Shown here one piece after another: positions 43,552-43,869 of a DNA stretch of 43,869 nt. The first letter of the stretch is position 1; each line of letters opens with the position of its first letter. Source of the DNA: CAYUVA01 sp964448115 [NCBI: uncultured bacterium]. Its GTDB lineage: Bacteria; CAYUVA01. The position numbers and the translations under genes were made by a program. The notes beneath the pieces are model-generated. The model was not told the origin of the DNA and made no database searches. It saw only the letters and a program-made list of their open reading frames with translations. The stretch is taken from the NCBI GenBank assembly GCA_964448115.1, contig CAYUVA010000039.1, positions 1 through 43,869 on the forward strand, written 5' to 3'.

Positions 43552-43613
43552 AAAAATAGCGCAATTTCGCAGGCCATAATTTTCATGCCTCCCGAATAGG
43601 TGGGAATCGGTGC
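43552..43613. repeat. Dispersed 62-base intergenic repeat, copy B
   Basis: Ungapped match to 40496-40557 in the same orientation, about 85 percent identical by eye. The two copies lie about 3 kb apart in intergenic sequence, one on each side of the response regulator and secreted-protein genes. The sequence beyond the 62 bases does not match, so the element ends are fairly sharp. Confidence 0.65.
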
Positions 43614-43635
43614 CTGAGGGTCTTTGCGTGAGATC

Positions 43636-43677
43636 TTCGGCGGGTGGCGCAGCTTTTTAAATGCGGCACCCCCCGAA
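43636..43677. repeat. Imperfect palindrome (16-base arms)
   Basis: Arms 43636-43651 and 43662-43677 pair as TTCGG, GGGTG and CGCA blocks with two mismatches around a 10-base AT-rich loop. There is no U-run on either side, so it is not a classical terminator. It lies just right of repeat copy B and may be part of a composite element. Confidence 0.5.
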
Positions 43678-43869
43678 AGCCGAGTTATAAGCAATAACAA
43701 ATAATATTATCCTATCCAAAAATACAATTAATTCAATGAGTTATCCCCTCTGCGTGCCATATTGGCACGATTATTCGGGGGCAAAATTGGAGGCTTGAGG
43801 ATCCTCGGAAGAATTTTTCAAAAAAATTATTCTTTAATATCAATGAGTTAATCTAAATAGATCAATTAG

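Larger units (their letters stand above)
43439..43869. other. Repeat- and hairpin-rich spacer at the right window edge
   Basis: No gene is supported. Besides the repeat copy at 43552-43613 it holds a large imperfect palindrome (43636-43677) and a perfect 7-base hairpin CGTGCCA-TAT-TGGCACG (43753-43769). The direct repeat TCAATGAGTTA (43733-43743 and 43840-43850) flanks the hairpin. A weak promoter-like TTGTAT-n17-TATATT in the minus direction lies upstream of the secreted-protein gene. Confidence 0.5.

Noticed and set aside
43763-43780. Sigma54 (-24/-12) promoter from TGGCACG
   Set aside because: The GC expected ten bases after the GG is CG instead, on either strand, and the TGGCACG is one arm of a perfect hairpin.

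Overview
This 43.9 kb window looks like chromosomal DNA of an uncultured diderm (Gram-negative-type) bacterium with anaerobic metabolism. The outer membrane is inferred from a FadL/OmpP1-family porin, a lipobox lipoprotein, a LptA/OstA-like domain, a Slt-type lytic transglycosylase and a periplasmic adaptor of the MacA/HlyD type. Anaerobic chemistry is inferred from a glycyl radical enzyme with its activase and from a class 1B (NAD-linked) dihydroorotate dehydrogenase. The phylum cannot be assigned from the sequence alone. Secreted proteins with long Thr/Pro linkers and an expansion of GT-C membrane glycosyltransferases suggest one of the deep-branching, mostly uncultivated phyla. There are no tRNA or rRNA genes, CRISPR arrays, phage genes or transposases that I can see.

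Layout. 1-1.4 kb: the 3' end of a PBP4-type carboxypeptidase converges on a CoA-binding protein and a cyclophilin lipoprotein. 1.5-6.0 kb (minus): glycyl radical enzyme, its activating enzyme and a tandem split-barrel flavoprotein, with a MITE-like palindromic element between enzyme and activase. 6.1-8.4 kb (plus): a cruciform-like inverted repeat, then pyrK-pyrD. 8.4-11.4 kb (plus): a repeat-rich spacer, then a UbiB-type kinase and MoaA. 11.4-15.9 kb (minus): Yip1-domain protein, MacA-like adaptor, MacB-like ATPase and a GT-C membrane protein; no FtsX-type permease is present. 16.1-23.8 kb (plus): a GNAT acetyltransferase, two very large GT-C glycosyltransferases with C-terminal PA14-like and beta-propeller domains, and a GT4 glycosyltransferase. 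23.9-27.8 kb (minus): pentapeptide-repeat protein, proline dehydrogenase and FtsH. 28.0-32.4 kb (minus): FadL-like porin, a secreted BNR-repeat protein and an AT-rich TMTC-like membrane protein. 32.5-35.1 kb (minus): TIM-barrel epimerase-like protein and another GT-C protein. 35.3-40.3 kb (minus): ECF sigma factor, anti-sigma factor, TPR-LptA fusion and TPR-transglycosylase, an envelope-maintenance unit. 40.3-43.9 kb: dispersed repeats, an OsmC-family gene remnant, an orphan OmpR-type response regulator and a secreted two-PPC-domain protein.

The best candidate for something undescribed is a C-terminal domain of about 104 residues, centred on an ITSSTGG motif. It ends two otherwise unrelated secreted proteins (29.4-31.0 and 41.8-43.4 kb), each time after a Thr/Pro linker. 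Other leads are the glycyl radical enzyme of unassigned substrate with its flavoprotein partner, the three-way-junction-like inverted repeat between that operon and pyrK, the GT-C enzymes with large exported sensor-like domains, and the MacAB-like operon without a permease.
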